Assembly (NCBI GenBank): GCA_016182905.1
Contig: JACPFR010000028.1
Coordinates: 1-64,000, forward strand
DNA length: 64,000 bases
Direction: 5' to 3'
Origin: Elusimicrobiota bacterium
Lineage (GTDB): Bacteria; Elusimicrobiota; Elusimicrobia; UBA1565; UBA9628
This document shows positions 16,950 through 24,863 of the stretch, one piece after another. How positions within the stretch are numbered: position 1 is the stretch's first letter; each line of letters starts with the position of its first letter. The notes below the pieces were generated by a model, which did no database searches, was not told the DNA's origin, and saw nothing but the letters and a program-made list of their open reading frames with translations. Position numbers and translations under genes: made by a program.

Positions 16950-17020
16950 CTGCGGGACTAGGACTCGAACCTAGAAAAGCGGATTCAGAGTCCGCTGTGA
17001 TACCATTTCACCATCCCGCA
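16950..17020 (-). tRNA. tRNA-Gln (anticodon CTG)
   Basis: The minus-strand sequence folds into a complete cloverleaf: acceptor TGCGGGA/TCCCGCA, D-arm with TGGTGAAATGGTATCACA, anticodon stem GCGGA/TCCGC with loop CTCTGAA (anticodon CTG, reading CAG), and T-arm CTAGG-TTCGAGT-CCTAG. The discriminator is G and CCA is not encoded. TATAAT at 17037-17032 supplies a -10 element 11 nt upstream. The gene lies at the boundary between the lower-G+C accessory block and the core region. Confidence 0.95.
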
Positions 17021-17032
17021 AGTATGACGATA

Positions 17033-17338
17033 TTATAGCACTGACCGGGCCGACGCGCCAGACCGGGCGGCCCTGACGGCCTCGGCGGCGAGCCAGGCGG
17101 TCCAGACGGCGAGGACGGGTATCCCGAGCGGGTGGAGGTGGAAGGACCCGAGCCAGTCGCCCCGCATCGCGGCCACGACCGCGCGGCCCATGCCGCAGCC
17201 CGGGCACATATGTCCGGTCGCCAGGCGGAACGGACATATCACGAGGCTCCCCCCCGCGCCCGTGACCGCCTGCGCCGCGCAGAGGAGCCACGCGGCGCCG
17301 GCGACGACGGAGAACGGGACGGGATGACGGATCTTCAT
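17033..17338 (-). CDS. DUF2752 membrane protein
   Basis: 101-residue protein with the DUF2752 signature CPFRLATGHMCPGCGMGRAV in its middle, flanked by a hydrophobic N-terminal helix (FSVVAGAAWLLCAAQAV) and a C-terminal one (HPLGIPVLAVWTAWLAAEAV). DUF2752 proteins are small inner-membrane proteins of unknown function with conserved Cys pairs. Its ATG overlaps the stop of the DUF4234 gene by 4 nt, so the pair is translationally coupled. Its stop overlaps the -10 element of the tRNA-Gln promoter. Confidence 0.85.
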   Translation of the reverse strand: MKIRHPVPFSVVAGAAWLLCAAQAVTGAGGSLVICPFRLATGHMCPGCGMGRAVVAAMRGDWLGSFHLHPLGIPVLAVWTAWLAAEAVRAARSGASARSVL

Positions 17339-17700
17339 GAGAGCTTGTTGATCTCGTGCTGGTAGACGGCGTCGGTGATGACGGTCAGGCCGAGACAGGC
17401 GAGCACGAGGCCGATGACGGGCAGGTTCGGGTTCGGGTCCCGGCCGTTCTCCTTGAGCCAGCCGTACAGTTCGGCGCCCATCTTGTACTCGTAGTAGATG
17501 TGGAACAGGCCGCAGGTGATGATGGAGAGGAGCAGCCACGGGACGAACTTGAACTCCTCGCGCCCGAGCAGCGCGTTCATCGCCAGGAACTGACGGTAGT
17601 TCCAGTAGATGTTGTAGATCCCGCAGGTGATGATGGACAGGACGATGCCCATCGCGATCTCGATGTGATGCTCGGACGACAGCGGCTTGTCGGTGGTCAT
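17335..17700 (-). CDS. DUF4234 membrane protein
   Basis: 121-residue protein with three hydrophobic segments and two copies of the characteristic LSIITCG(I/L)-x-x-I-Y motif (LSIITCGIYNIYWNYRQ and LSIITCGLFHIYYEY), the hallmark of DUF4234. The third helix (LPVIGLVLACLGLTVITDAVY) is near the C-terminus. The function is unknown; members often accompany DUF2752 or TM2-type proteins, as here. CATACT ends 6 nt before the ATG, predicting a leaderless transcript. Confidence 0.87.
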   Translation of the reverse strand: MTTDKPLSSEHHIEIAMGIVLSIITCGIYNIYWNYRQFLAMNALLGREEFKFVPWLLLSIITCGLFHIYYEYKMGAELYGWLKENGRDPNPNLPVIGLVLACLGLTVITDAVYQHEINKLS

Positions 17701-17742
17701 GGGGTGAGTATGCCACGGCCGGCCCGGCCCGTCAAGACGCGG

Positions 17743-19674
17743 TCAGCGGGCGGCGGGGACGGCGACGATCGCGGACCAGGCGGCGCGCGCGGTGTCGGCG
17801 AAGTGGAAGAGGGACAGGTCGCCGGAGGAGATGAGGCCCATGCGGGCGAACTCGTCGAAGTCCAAGATCTTGTCCCAGTACTCCTTCTCGCCGACCAGCA
17901 CGATCGGCACGCGCGGCATCTTGCCGGTCTGCATCAACGTGAGCACCTCGAAGAGCTCGTCCATCGTGCCGAAGCCGCCGGGGAAGTAGACGAGGCCCAT
18001 CGAGCCGTGGCGCAGGGCCATCTTGCGCGTGGAGAAGTTCGTGAACTCGAACTCGAGGCCGGGCGTCGCGTACTTGTTCAACCCCTGCTCGTGGTCGAGG
18101 ATGATGTTGTAGCCCACGCTCGGGCCCTTGGCCTCGAAGGCGCCGCGGTTGGCGGCCTCCATGATGCCGGGGCCGCCGCCGGAGACGACGGCGACCTCGC
18201 CGCCGCCCTCCTCGGCGACGAGGCGGCCGAACTGCCGGGCGATGTCGTAGTACTTGGACATCTCGACGGCCTGCACCGCGGCGTACACGAGCTTGCGCTC
18301 CTCGGGACGCTTGGGCTTGCGGCCGTACTTGTCGACGAGCTCCTGGAGGCGGGCGCGGGCGACGTCGGGCTGCAGGATGCGGGCGGAGCCGTACACGGTG
18401 ACGGTCGCGCGCACGCCGGCGGCGCGCAGGCGGCGGGCGGGCTCGGTCAGCTCGCGGACGATGACGTCCGGGTCCGGCATCGCGGCCAGGGCGAGGGCGT
18501 CGGGGACGAGGAAGCGGGCGGCGGGCTTGGCGAGGGGCAGGGCGGCCTTCGCGGCCGACTGGCGGCGCAGGCGAGAGCCCTCGACGTTGAACAGGCCGTC
18601 CTTGCCGCGGACGAAGACCCGGCGGTCCTTGCCCGCGTACACCGACACGCTGGCCAGGCCGATCGGGGCGCCGGTGCGGACGTAATCGTTGATGACGGAG
18701 CGCAGCTCGGCGACGGGCACGGCGTCGCGGGACTCCAGGTTGATCGCGGCGGCGCCGGGAGCCAGGCGGTGTCGCGCCGCGTGGGCGAGGACCTGCTCGT
18801 TAGCGTGAGCGAGCTGGACCTTGAACTCGCCGCCGGGGAACAGGCTCTTCATCTCGGTGACGACGCCTTCGACGATCAGGTCGGGGGTCTTGCCTTCCTC
18901 GCGGATGACGAGCTGCAGGTCCTTCGCGTGCAGCTGGATCTTGCGGATCAGCGCGGCCTCGTGCGCCTGGACCTCGGGCAGGTGCTCGGCGAGCTCGGGG
19001 CGGCCGGACAGGTCCACGGCGCGGAAGCTGTCGCCTTTCGAGTCGCGGTAGACGCGCAGGTCGAGATGGCCGATCTTGTCCCACTTCGACGCGAGCTCGT
19101 TGATGAAGTGCTCGGTGTTCGGAGTGTGCGGGATGACGCCGCTCGCCTCGCGGGCGCTGTTGAGGCGGACGACGGAGACGCTCTTCGCGCCGAGGGGGAG
19201 CGGGAGGGAGGCCGGCTCGGCGTTCTCGAGGGCGGCCTTCGCGGCGGCGCCGTCGAAGGCGGCGGCCGCGGCGCCCGCCTCGGACAGGCCGACGAGGCGG
19301 CCGAGGTCCTTGAGGCTCGTGCCCGCGTTGCGGAGGCGTCCGCCGTCTTTGGCGGGCGCCGAGACGGGGTGCGACAGCGCGGCGGGAACGAACGCGGCGG
19401 CCGCGGGGATCGCCGAGGCGGCGAGGGCGGGGATCGGCGCGAGCGCCGCGGGAGCGAGGGCCGGGACGAGAGACGGGGCGATCGACGGCGCCGCGAGGCC
19501 GGGGGCCGACGGCAGAGACAGGGCGGGGCCCGAGAACGAGGGCGCCAGGCCGGGCGAGAGGACGGGAGAGAAGGACGGAACGACGGAGACCGAGCCGGGG
19601 ACGGCGGCGTGGACCTGCGCGGCGGCGGGAACGGCGGAACCGAAGGCCAGCAGCGCCGACAGCAGCAATCTCAT
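17743..19674 (-). CDS. Exported LOG-family protein with PD-(D/E)XK nuclease-like domain
   Basis: From the ATG with GGAG 6 nt upstream the product starts MRLLLSALLAFGSAVPAAAQ, a signal peptide. An Ala/Pro/Ser-rich spacer (to about residue 110) follows. Residues about 190-320 contain TPDLIVEGVVTEMKS (about 262-276) in the context of an alpha/beta region, resembling the restriction-endonuclease-like toxin domain of CdiA C-termini (PD...E-x-K). Residues about 420-640 form a LOG/lysine-decarboxylase-like Rossmann domain with SGGGPGIMEAANRGA and PGGFGTMDELFE, the nucleotide 5'-monophosphate phosphoribohydrolase motifs. LOG enzymes normally act in the cytoplasm, so export plus a nuclease-like module is unusual. 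A start 2 codons upstream is also possible. A stem-loop AGGAGG-CTAT-CCTCCT precedes the ribosome-binding site. Confidence 0.82.
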   Translation of the reverse strand: MRLLLSALLAFGSAVPAAAQVHAAVPGSVSVVPSFSPVLSPGLAPSFSGPALSLPSAPGLAAPSIAPSLVPALAPAALAPIPALAASAIPAAAAFVPAALSHPVSAPAKDGGRLRNAGTSLKDLGRLVGLSEAGAAAAAFDGAAAKAALENAEPASLPLPLGAKSVSVVRLNSAREASGVIPHTPNTEHFINELASKWDKIGHLDLRVYRDSKGDSFRAVDLSGRPELAEHLPEVQAHEAALIRKIQLHAKDLQLVIREEGKTPDLIVEGVVTEMKSLFPGGEFKVQLAHANEQVLAHAARHRLAPGAAAINLESRDAVPVAELRSVINDYVRTGAPIGLASVSVYAGKDRRVFVRGKDGLFNVEGSRLRRQSAAKAALPLAKPAARFLVPDALALAAMPDPDVIVRELTEPARRLRAAGVRATVTVYGSARILQPDVARARLQELVDKYGRKPKRPEERKLVYAAVQAVEMSKYYDIARQFGRLVAEEGGGEVAVVSGGGPGIMEAANRGAFEAKGPSVGYNIILDHEQGLNKYATPGLEFEFTNFSTRKMALRHGSMGLVYFPGGFGTMDELFEVLTLMQTGKMPRVPIVLVGEKEYWDKILDFDEFARMGLISSGDLSLFHFADTARAAWSAIVAVPAAR

Positions 19675-19762
19675 GGGCATCTCCAGGAGGATAGCCTCCT
19701 ATGTAAGGAAGCGCTTGGGCCCTCGGGCCCCTCTTTTCCCGGCAAAAGTCCTAGGCGCGTCC

Positions 19763-19791
19763 TTGACGGATCGGGGCCCGAACCGTACACT
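19763..19791 (+). promoter_or_regulatory. Promoter of the first response-regulator gene
   Basis: TTGACG (19763-19768), a 17-bp spacer, then TACACT (19786-19791), ending 8 nt before the ATG. The transcript should start at or beside the start codon. Confidence 0.75.
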
Positions 19792-19799
19792 AGCCTCAT

Positions 19800-20249
19800 A
19801 TGGCGAAGATCCTCGTGATCGATGACGAACAGCCGATCGTGGAGCTGCTGAGCCTGCGCCTGACGGAGGCGGGACATCAGGTGGTCGTCGCGCTGGACGG
19901 GCTGTCGGCGCCGATGATCGCCTCGCGCGAGAAGCCGGACCTGGTCATACTCGACTTCAACATGCCCGCGGCCAACGGCGCGAAGGTCCACGAGCGCCTG
20001 CGCGGCAACAGCTTCACCGCCGCCACGCCGATCATCTTCCTCACCGCGTCGCCGATCGGACAGATCATGCCTCAGGTCAAGGACGACGCCATCACGCGCT
20101 TCCTGCAGAAGCCCGTCGACTTCGCCCACCTGTCGAAGCTCATGTCCGAGTTCCTTCCGGGGAGCGCGCCCGCGGCACCGCCCGCCCCGCGCTACGATCC
20201 CGACGACCTCGCCGGCTCCGGGGGCGGCGACGTCCTCGACCTCGACTGA
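19800..20249 (+). CDS. Single-domain response regulator with acidic tail
   Basis: 149 residues. The receiver domain has the acidic pair VIDDE, phospho-acceptor Asp in LVILDFNMP (about residue 53), the conserved Thr in FLTAS and Lys in FLQKPVD. After residue 120 there is a Pro/Ala stretch and an acidic, Gly-rich tail ending DVLDLD, with no DNA-binding or enzymatic output domain. It may act by protein interaction, as CheY or Spo0F do. No histidine kinase is encoded nearby. It is followed by a second response regulator with the same promoter design. Confidence 0.9.
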   Translation: MAKILVIDDEQPIVELLSLRLTEAGHQVVVALDGLSAPMIASREKPDLVILDFNMPAANGAKVHERLRGNSFTAATPIIFLTASPIGQIMPQVKDDAITRFLQKPVDFAHLSKLMSEFLPGSAPAAPPAPRYDPDDLAGSGGGDVLDLD

Positions 20250-20262
20250 GACCAGATTGCCC

Positions 20263-20291
20263 TTGACGAACCGCGACAGCTAACTTACTAT
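20263..20291 (+). promoter_or_regulatory. Promoter of the second response-regulator gene
   Basis: TTGACG (20263-20268), 17 bp, TACTAT (20286-20291), then 8 nt to the ATG. The layout copies that of the preceding gene. Confidence 0.72.
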
Positions 20292-20299
20292 AGTTAGCG

Positions 20300-20674
20300 A
20301 TGGCCAAGATTCTGATCGTCGACGACGACCCCGACTGCGTGGAGCTCCTCACGGTCCACCTGCTGAAGAGGGGCCATACCGTACTGGGCGCCAAGGACGG
20401 CCCCGACGCGCTCGAGGTCGCCTCCTGGGAGCGCCCCGACCTGATCCTCCTCGATCTGCGGATGCCGTCCGTGGACGGCATCCGGGTCATCGAGATCCTG
20501 CGCGGCAACGACCTCACCGCGAATACGCCCGTCATCCTGATGAGCGCCGCCGACAGGGAGTGGGCGACGCGCCGCCTGCCCTCCGATCCGCTCGTGCGCT
20601 TCCTGGAGAAGCCTCTCGACTTCGAGAAGCTCAACGGGATGATCGCCGAGCTCCTTCCCGCGGCCCTGACCTAA
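20300..20674 (+). CDS. Single-domain response regulator
   Basis: 124-residue receiver-only protein: acidic cluster IVDDDPD, phospho-acceptor Asp in LILLDLRMP (about residue 53), conserved Ser in ILMSAAD and Lys in FLEKPLD. No output domain is present. It shares sequence and promoter layout with the receiver at 19800 and probably arose by duplication. Neither is next to a kinase, so the partner is unknown. It ends 89 nt before guaB3. Confidence 0.9.
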   Translation: MAKILIVDDDPDCVELLTVHLLKRGHTVLGAKDGPDALEVASWERPDLILLDLRMPSVDGIRVIEILRGNDLTANTPVILMSAADREWATRRLPSDPLVRFLEKPLDFEKLNGMIAELLPAALT

Positions 20675-20763
20675 GGAAGCCGCGTCCTCGCGCGCGTAGA
20701 CGCTCCTCCCGGCAATTTGTTACCATATCGCCGTCGCAACCCCATTCCCGACGGAGGATAACG

Positions 20764-21924
20764 ATGGCTTTTTTCATCGGACGCGACCGTGAAGCCCGCA
20801 GGGCCTACGGATTCGACGAGATCGCGCTGGTTCCCGGCGACATGACGGTCAACCCCGACGAGGTCGACACGACCCTGCAGATCGGGCACGTCAAGCTCGA
20901 GATCCCCTTCCTCGCCTCGGCGATGGACGGCGTCGTGGACGCGGAGTTCGCGATCGCGATGGGCAAGCTCGGCGGCCTCGGGGTCCTGAACCTCGACGGG
21001 ATCAGCACGCGCTACGACAAGCCCCGCGAGGTCGTCTCCCAGATCGCCGGCGCCACCCCCGACGAGGCGACCCGCCTCGTGCAGGAGATGTACCGCCCCG
21101 CCGTCAAGGAGGAGCTGATCGGCGAGCGCATCAAGCAGATCAAGAAGGCCGGCGTGCCCTGCGCGATCTCCACGATCCCGCAGAACGCGGAGAAGTACGG
21201 CCGCATCGCGATGGAGGCCGGCGCCGACATCTTCGTCGTGCAGTCCACCGTCACGACCGTCCGCCACAAAGCGACCAAGTACACGCCCTTCGACATCGCC
21301 AAGTTCTGCAAGGCGATGAAGATCCCCGTCGTCGTCGGCAACTGCGTGACCTACTCGGTCGCCACCGAGCTGATGGACGCGGGCGTCTCCGGCCTGCTGA
21401 TCGGCGTCGGACCGGGAGCCGCCTGCACCACGCGCGGCGTCCTCGGCCTCGGCGTGCCGCAGGTGACGGGCACGGTCGACTGCGCCGCGGCGCGCGACTT
21501 CCACTTCAAGCGCACCGGCAAGTACGTGCCGATCATCACCGACGGCGGCATGTCCACCGGCGGCGACATCTGCAAGGCGATCGCCTGCGGCTCCGACGGC
21601 GTCATGGTCGGCTCCGCCTTCGCGCGCGCGAAGGAAGCGCCCGGCCAGGGCTTCCACTGGGGCATGGCCACGCCGCACGCCAACCTGCCCCGCGGCACCC
21701 GCATCCAGGTCGGCATCACCGGCAGCCTCGAGGAGATCCTCTACGGGCCGTCCCGCCTCGACGACGGCTCGCAGAACCTCGTCGGCGCCCTGCGCACGTG
21801 CATGGGCTCCGTCGGAGCCTCGACGATGCGCGAGATGCAGACCACCGAGATCATCATCGCTCCCTCGATCAAGACGGAAGGCAAGATCTTCCAGAAGGCC
21901 CAGCGCATCGGGATGGGGAAGTAG
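20764..21924 (+). CDS. guaB3: GuaB3-type IMP dehydrogenase
   Basis: 386-residue IMP dehydrogenase-family TIM barrel without CBS domains, the hallmark of the GuaB3 branch. The catalytic loop GPGAACTTRGVLGLGVPQ carries the Cys-Thr-Thr-Arg of true IMP dehydrogenases, followed by IITDGGMSTGGDICKA and MVGSAFARA (phosphate loops). The start at ATG 20764 has GGAGGATAAC just upstream. It oxidises IMP to XMP with NAD+, feeding GuaA encoded 1 nt downstream. GuaB3 was long annotated as of unclear function; the operon position supports a role in GMP synthesis. It heads the guaB3-guaA-purC-purS-purL-purQ operon. Confidence 0.92.
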   Translation: MAFFIGRDREARRAYGFDEIALVPGDMTVNPDEVDTTLQIGHVKLEIPFLASAMDGVVDAEFAIAMGKLGGLGVLNLDGISTRYDKPREVVSQIAGATPDEATRLVQEMYRPAVKEELIGERIKQIKKAGVPCAISTIPQNAEKYGRIAMEAGADIFVVQSTVTTVRHKATKYTPFDIAKFCKAMKIPVVVGNCVTYSVATELMDAGVSGLLIGVGPGAACTTRGVLGLGVPQVTGTVDCAAARDFHFKRTGKYVPIITDGGMSTGGDICKAIACGSDGVMVGSAFARAKEAPGQGFHWGMATPHANLPRGTRIQVGITGSLEEILYGPSRLDDGSQNLVGALRTCMGSVGASTMREMQTTEIIIAPSIKTEGKIFQKAQRIGMGK

Positions 21925-21925
21925 C

Positions 21926-23482
21926 ATGACCGTCGCCGCTCTCGAAGCCGAGAAGATCCTGATCCTCGACTTCGGGAGCCAGTACACCCAGCTGATCGCG
22001 CGGCGCCTGCGCGAACTCGAGGTGTACTGCGAGATACTGCCCTTCAAGGCGACGCGGGAGCAGATCCTCGCGGCGAGGCCGGCCGGCATCATCCTGTCCG
22101 GCGGGCCGGCGTCGGTCCACGAGAAGGGCTCGCCGCGCCCGGACAAGTTCGTGTTCGAGGCGGGCGTGCCGGTGCTCGGCATCTGCTACGGCATGCAGCT
22201 GCTCGTCGAGCTGCACGGCGGCAAGGTCCTGCCCTCGAAGAAGCGCGAGTACGGCCACGCCGACCTCGAGATCGTCGCCGAGAGCCCGCTGTTCGCCGAC
22301 CTGCCCCGGCATCTGCAGGTGTGGATGAGCCACGGCGACAGCGCCTCGCGCCTGCACAACGGCTTCCGCGTGGACGCGCGCACCGGCTCGGCGCCCTACG
22401 CCGCGATCTCCGACGAGGCGAAGCGCCAGTACGGCATCCAGTTCCACCCGGAAGTGGTGCACACGCCGCTCGGCGCGAAGGTCCTCGAGAACTTCGCGCG
22501 CCGCATCTGCCGCTTCGAGAAGCGCTGGAGCATGTCGTCCTTGCTCGAGTCCCAGGTCGCGGCGATTAAGACGCAGGTCGGCGACGGCAAGGTCGTCTGC
22601 GCCCTCTCCGGCGGCGTGGACTCCTCCGTCGCGGCGGCCCTGATCTCCAAGACGATCGGCTCGCGCCTCTACTGCATCTACGTGGACACCGGGCTCGGCC
22701 GCCACGGCGACCGCGAGCGCGCGGAGAAGGTGCTCGGCCAGGAGCTGAAGCTCAATCTAAAGGTCGTGGACGCGTCGAAGCTCTTCCTCGGACGGCTGAA
22801 GGGCGTTTCGAACCCGGAAAAGAAGCGGAAGATCATCGGGAAGACGTTTATCGAAGTGTTCGATAAAGAAGCGAAACGGATCAAAGGGGTGACCTTCCTG
22901 GCCCAGGGAACGTTATACCCGGACGTGATCGAATCCGTGTCGGTGCACGGGCCCTCCGTCGTCATCAAGAGCCACCATAACGTCGGCGGGCTCCCGAAAA
23001 AAATGAAGCTGCGCCTGGTCGAGCCGCTGCGGATGCTCTTCAAGGACGAGGTGCGCCTCCTCGGCAAGGAGATGGGGATCTCGCAGGACCTGCTCGGCGC
23101 CCACCCGTTCCCCGGCCCCGGCCTCGCGATCCGCGTGCTCGGCGCCGTGACCCCCGAGCTGCTCAAGACCTTGCGCGACGCCGACCTGATCATGCGCCAG
23201 GAGCTCAAGGCCGCCGGCTGGTACGACAAGGTCTGGCAGGCGTTCGTGGTGATCCTCCCCTCCGTGCGCTCCGTCGGCGTGATGGGCGACGGGCGCACCT
23301 ACGAGAACACGGTCGTCGTCCGCTCGGTGGACAGCCGCGACGGCATGACCGCCGACTGGTCGCGGCTCCCGTACGACCTCATGCAGAAGATCTCCAGCCG
23401 CATCGTCAGCGAGGTCAAGGGCGTGAACCGCGTCGCTTACGACATCTCCTCCAAGCCTCCCGCCACCATCGAATGGGAATGA
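21926..23482 (+). CDS. guaA: GMP synthase (glutamine-hydrolysing)
   Basis: 518 residues, full length for bacterial GuaA. The N-terminal class I glutamine amidotransferase has the nucleophile in GICYGMQLL (Cys at about residue 88) and FHPEV. The ATP-pyrophosphatase domain has the P-loop ALSGGVDSSVAA (about residue 228). The C-terminal dimerisation domain ends ATIEWE, typical of the family. It converts XMP to GMP with ATP and glutamine. The coding sequence loses G+C from about 22740, partly recovers, and the low-G+C character returns in purC. The purC start overlaps its stop. Confidence 0.97.
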   Translation: MTVAALEAEKILILDFGSQYTQLIARRLRELEVYCEILPFKATREQILAARPAGIILSGGPASVHEKGSPRPDKFVFEAGVPVLGICYGMQLLVELHGGKVLPSKKREYGHADLEIVAESPLFADLPRHLQVWMSHGDSASRLHNGFRVDARTGSAPYAAISDEAKRQYGIQFHPEVVHTPLGAKVLENFARRICRFEKRWSMSSLLESQVAAIKTQVGDGKVVCALSGGVDSSVAAALISKTIGSRLYCIYVDTGLGRHGDRERAEKVLGQELKLNLKVVDASKLFLGRLKGVSNPEKKRKIIGKTFIEVFDKEAKRIKGVTFLAQGTLYPDVIESVSVHGPSVVIKSHHNVGGLPKKMKLRLVEPLRMLFKDEVRLLGKEMGISQDLLGAHPFPGPGLAIRVLGAVTPELLKTLRDADLIMRQELKAAGWYDKVWQAFVVILPSVRSVGVMGDGRTYENTVVVRSVDSRDGMTADWSRLPYDLMQKISSRIVSEVKGVNRVAYDISSKPPATIEWE

Positions 23483-24366
23483 TGACGAGCACCGCCTCCT
23501 CCGTCGACATACCGGGACTGAAGCTCCTGCGCCGGGGCAAGGTCCGGGACGTCTACGACCTCGGAGAGAAGCTGCTCATCGTGGCGTCGGACCGGCTCTC
23601 GGCGTTCGACGTGGTCCTGCCGACGCCGATCCCGGACAAAGGCAAGATCCTGACCACGGCGGCGCTGTTCTGGTTCGATCTGACGAAAAACGTGGTTCCG
23701 AACCATTTGATCACCGCTGATTTCGACGCCATTCAACAGCAACTGCCCGTGAAGCTGGATAAGAACTGGTTCGACGGGCGGATGATGCTGGTGCATAAGG
23801 CGAAAAGGATCGATGCCGAGTGCGTGGCGCGCGCGTATCTCGCGGGGTCGGGCTGGAAGGAATATAAAATCAACGGCAACGTCGTTGGTCACTCGCTTCC
23901 GGCGGGGCTCAAAGAGGCCGACAAATTGCCTTCGCCCATTTTTACGCCCGCGACGAAGGCGGATGAGGGGCACGACGAGAACATCTCGCGAGAACGCTTG
24001 GCTGAGATGATAGGACCGGAACTTGCCAAGACGTTGGAAGGATTAACCCTTCGGGTTTTTAACGTCGCGGCCGAGCACTTGGCGAAGAGAGACCTCATTC
24101 TTGCCGATACGAAATTCGAATTCGGGTTCATCAACGAAAAACTTTGTCTTATCGACGAGATCCTCACGCCCGACTCGTCCCGCGTGTGGGAGAAGAAGGA
24201 TTGGCATCCCGGAAGGACTCCGGACGGCTTCGACAAGCAATTCGTGCGTGATTATCTCGAGAAATCCGGCTGGAATAAGCTTCCCCCCGCCCCCGCTTTG
24301 CCTCAAAGCGTCGTGGACGGCACGCTCTCCCGCTATCGCGATTTCCTCGCAAAGGTGACCAAGTGA
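23479..24366 (+). CDS. purC: SAICAR synthetase
   Basis: 295 residues from the ATG that overlaps the guaA stop by 4 nt (ATGs 2 codons upstream and 1 codon downstream are also possible). Motifs include KLLRRGKVRDVYDL, VASDRLSAFDVVLPTPIPDKG, the ECVARAYLAGSGWKEY block and LCLIDEILTPDSSRVW, typical of the longer PurC class similar to yeast Ade1. It joins CAIR and aspartate using ATP. The gene has distinctly lower G+C and different codon use from its neighbours, suggesting replacement by horizontal transfer or gene conversion. Confidence 0.95.
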   Translation: MMTSTASSVDIPGLKLLRRGKVRDVYDLGEKLLIVASDRLSAFDVVLPTPIPDKGKILTTAALFWFDLTKNVVPNHLITADFDAIQQQLPVKLDKNWFDGRMMLVHKAKRIDAECVARAYLAGSGWKEYKINGNVVGHSLPAGLKEADKLPSPIFTPATKADEGHDENISRERLAEMIGPELAKTLEGLTLRVFNVAAEHLAKRDLILADTKFEFGFINEKLCLIDEILTPDSSRVWEKKDWHPGRTPDGFDKQFVRDYLEKSGWNKLPPAPALPQSVVDGTLSRYRDFLAKVTK

Positions 24367-24863
24367 GCATAAAGATCCAGGCGGAGAATGTTCACCTCAT
24401 CGAGGTCAAGCTCCGCAACGAGTTCAACGACGCCGAGGGCGCCGCGGCCTTCGCCCTCCTGCGGGAGCAGGGCCTGGGCGCCCTCAAGGAAGTCCGGGCC
24501 GGCCGGCTCTACGAGATCTCCGGCTCGCTGACCGCCAACCAGGCGCACCAGGCCGCGAAGGACCTCCTCTGCGACGCCGTGACCCAGGAGTTCCGCCTGG
24601 TCCCCGTCGCGCCCGCGCCGATGAACGGGATGAACTTCTGGCGCGTCGAGGTCTGGCTCAAGCCGACCGTCTCCGATCCCGTCGGCGCGACGGTCGCCGA
24701 GGCGATCGCCGAGGGCGGCCTTCAGCGCCCGACCTCCGCCCGCTGCGGGATGCTTTATCTGCTCAACGGCCGCGCCGTGAAGGCGCAGGTCGAGAAGGCC
24801 GTGGCCAAGTCGCTGGCCAATCCTCTCATCCACCGCGTCGTCGTCACCGAGGCCCACCCTTGA
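24363..24863 (+). CDS. purS: PurS, duplicated: two PurS units in one protein
   Basis: GTG start overlapping the purC stop (GTGA). PurS is normally about 80 residues; this one is 166. Two successive PurS-like folds are visible: residues 8-78 (VHLIEVKLRNEFNDAEG... to TQEFRL) and 90-161 (FWRVEVWLKPTVSDPVG... to LIHRVVV). The second copy keeps the canonical KPTVSDPVG opening and the first is more diverged. PurS dimers bridge PurL and PurQ in the FGAM synthase complex, so the fusion acts as a built-in dimer. PurL and PurQ are encoded immediately downstream. Confidence 0.88.
   Translation: MSIKIQAENVHLIEVKLRNEFNDAEGAAAFALLREQGLGALKEVRAGRLYEISGSLTANQAHQAAKDLLCDAVTQEFRLVPVAPAPMNGMNFWRVEVWLKPTVSDPVGATVAEAIAEGGLQRPTSARCGMLYLLNGRAVKAQVEKAVAKSLANPLIHRVVVTEAHP

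Noticed and set aside
17356-19818. Long plus-strand frame opposite the LOG gene
   Set aside because: Its composition is an Asp/Val/Gly-rich mirror of a high-G+C minus-strand gene and contains no domain; the minus frame has clear LOG motifs.
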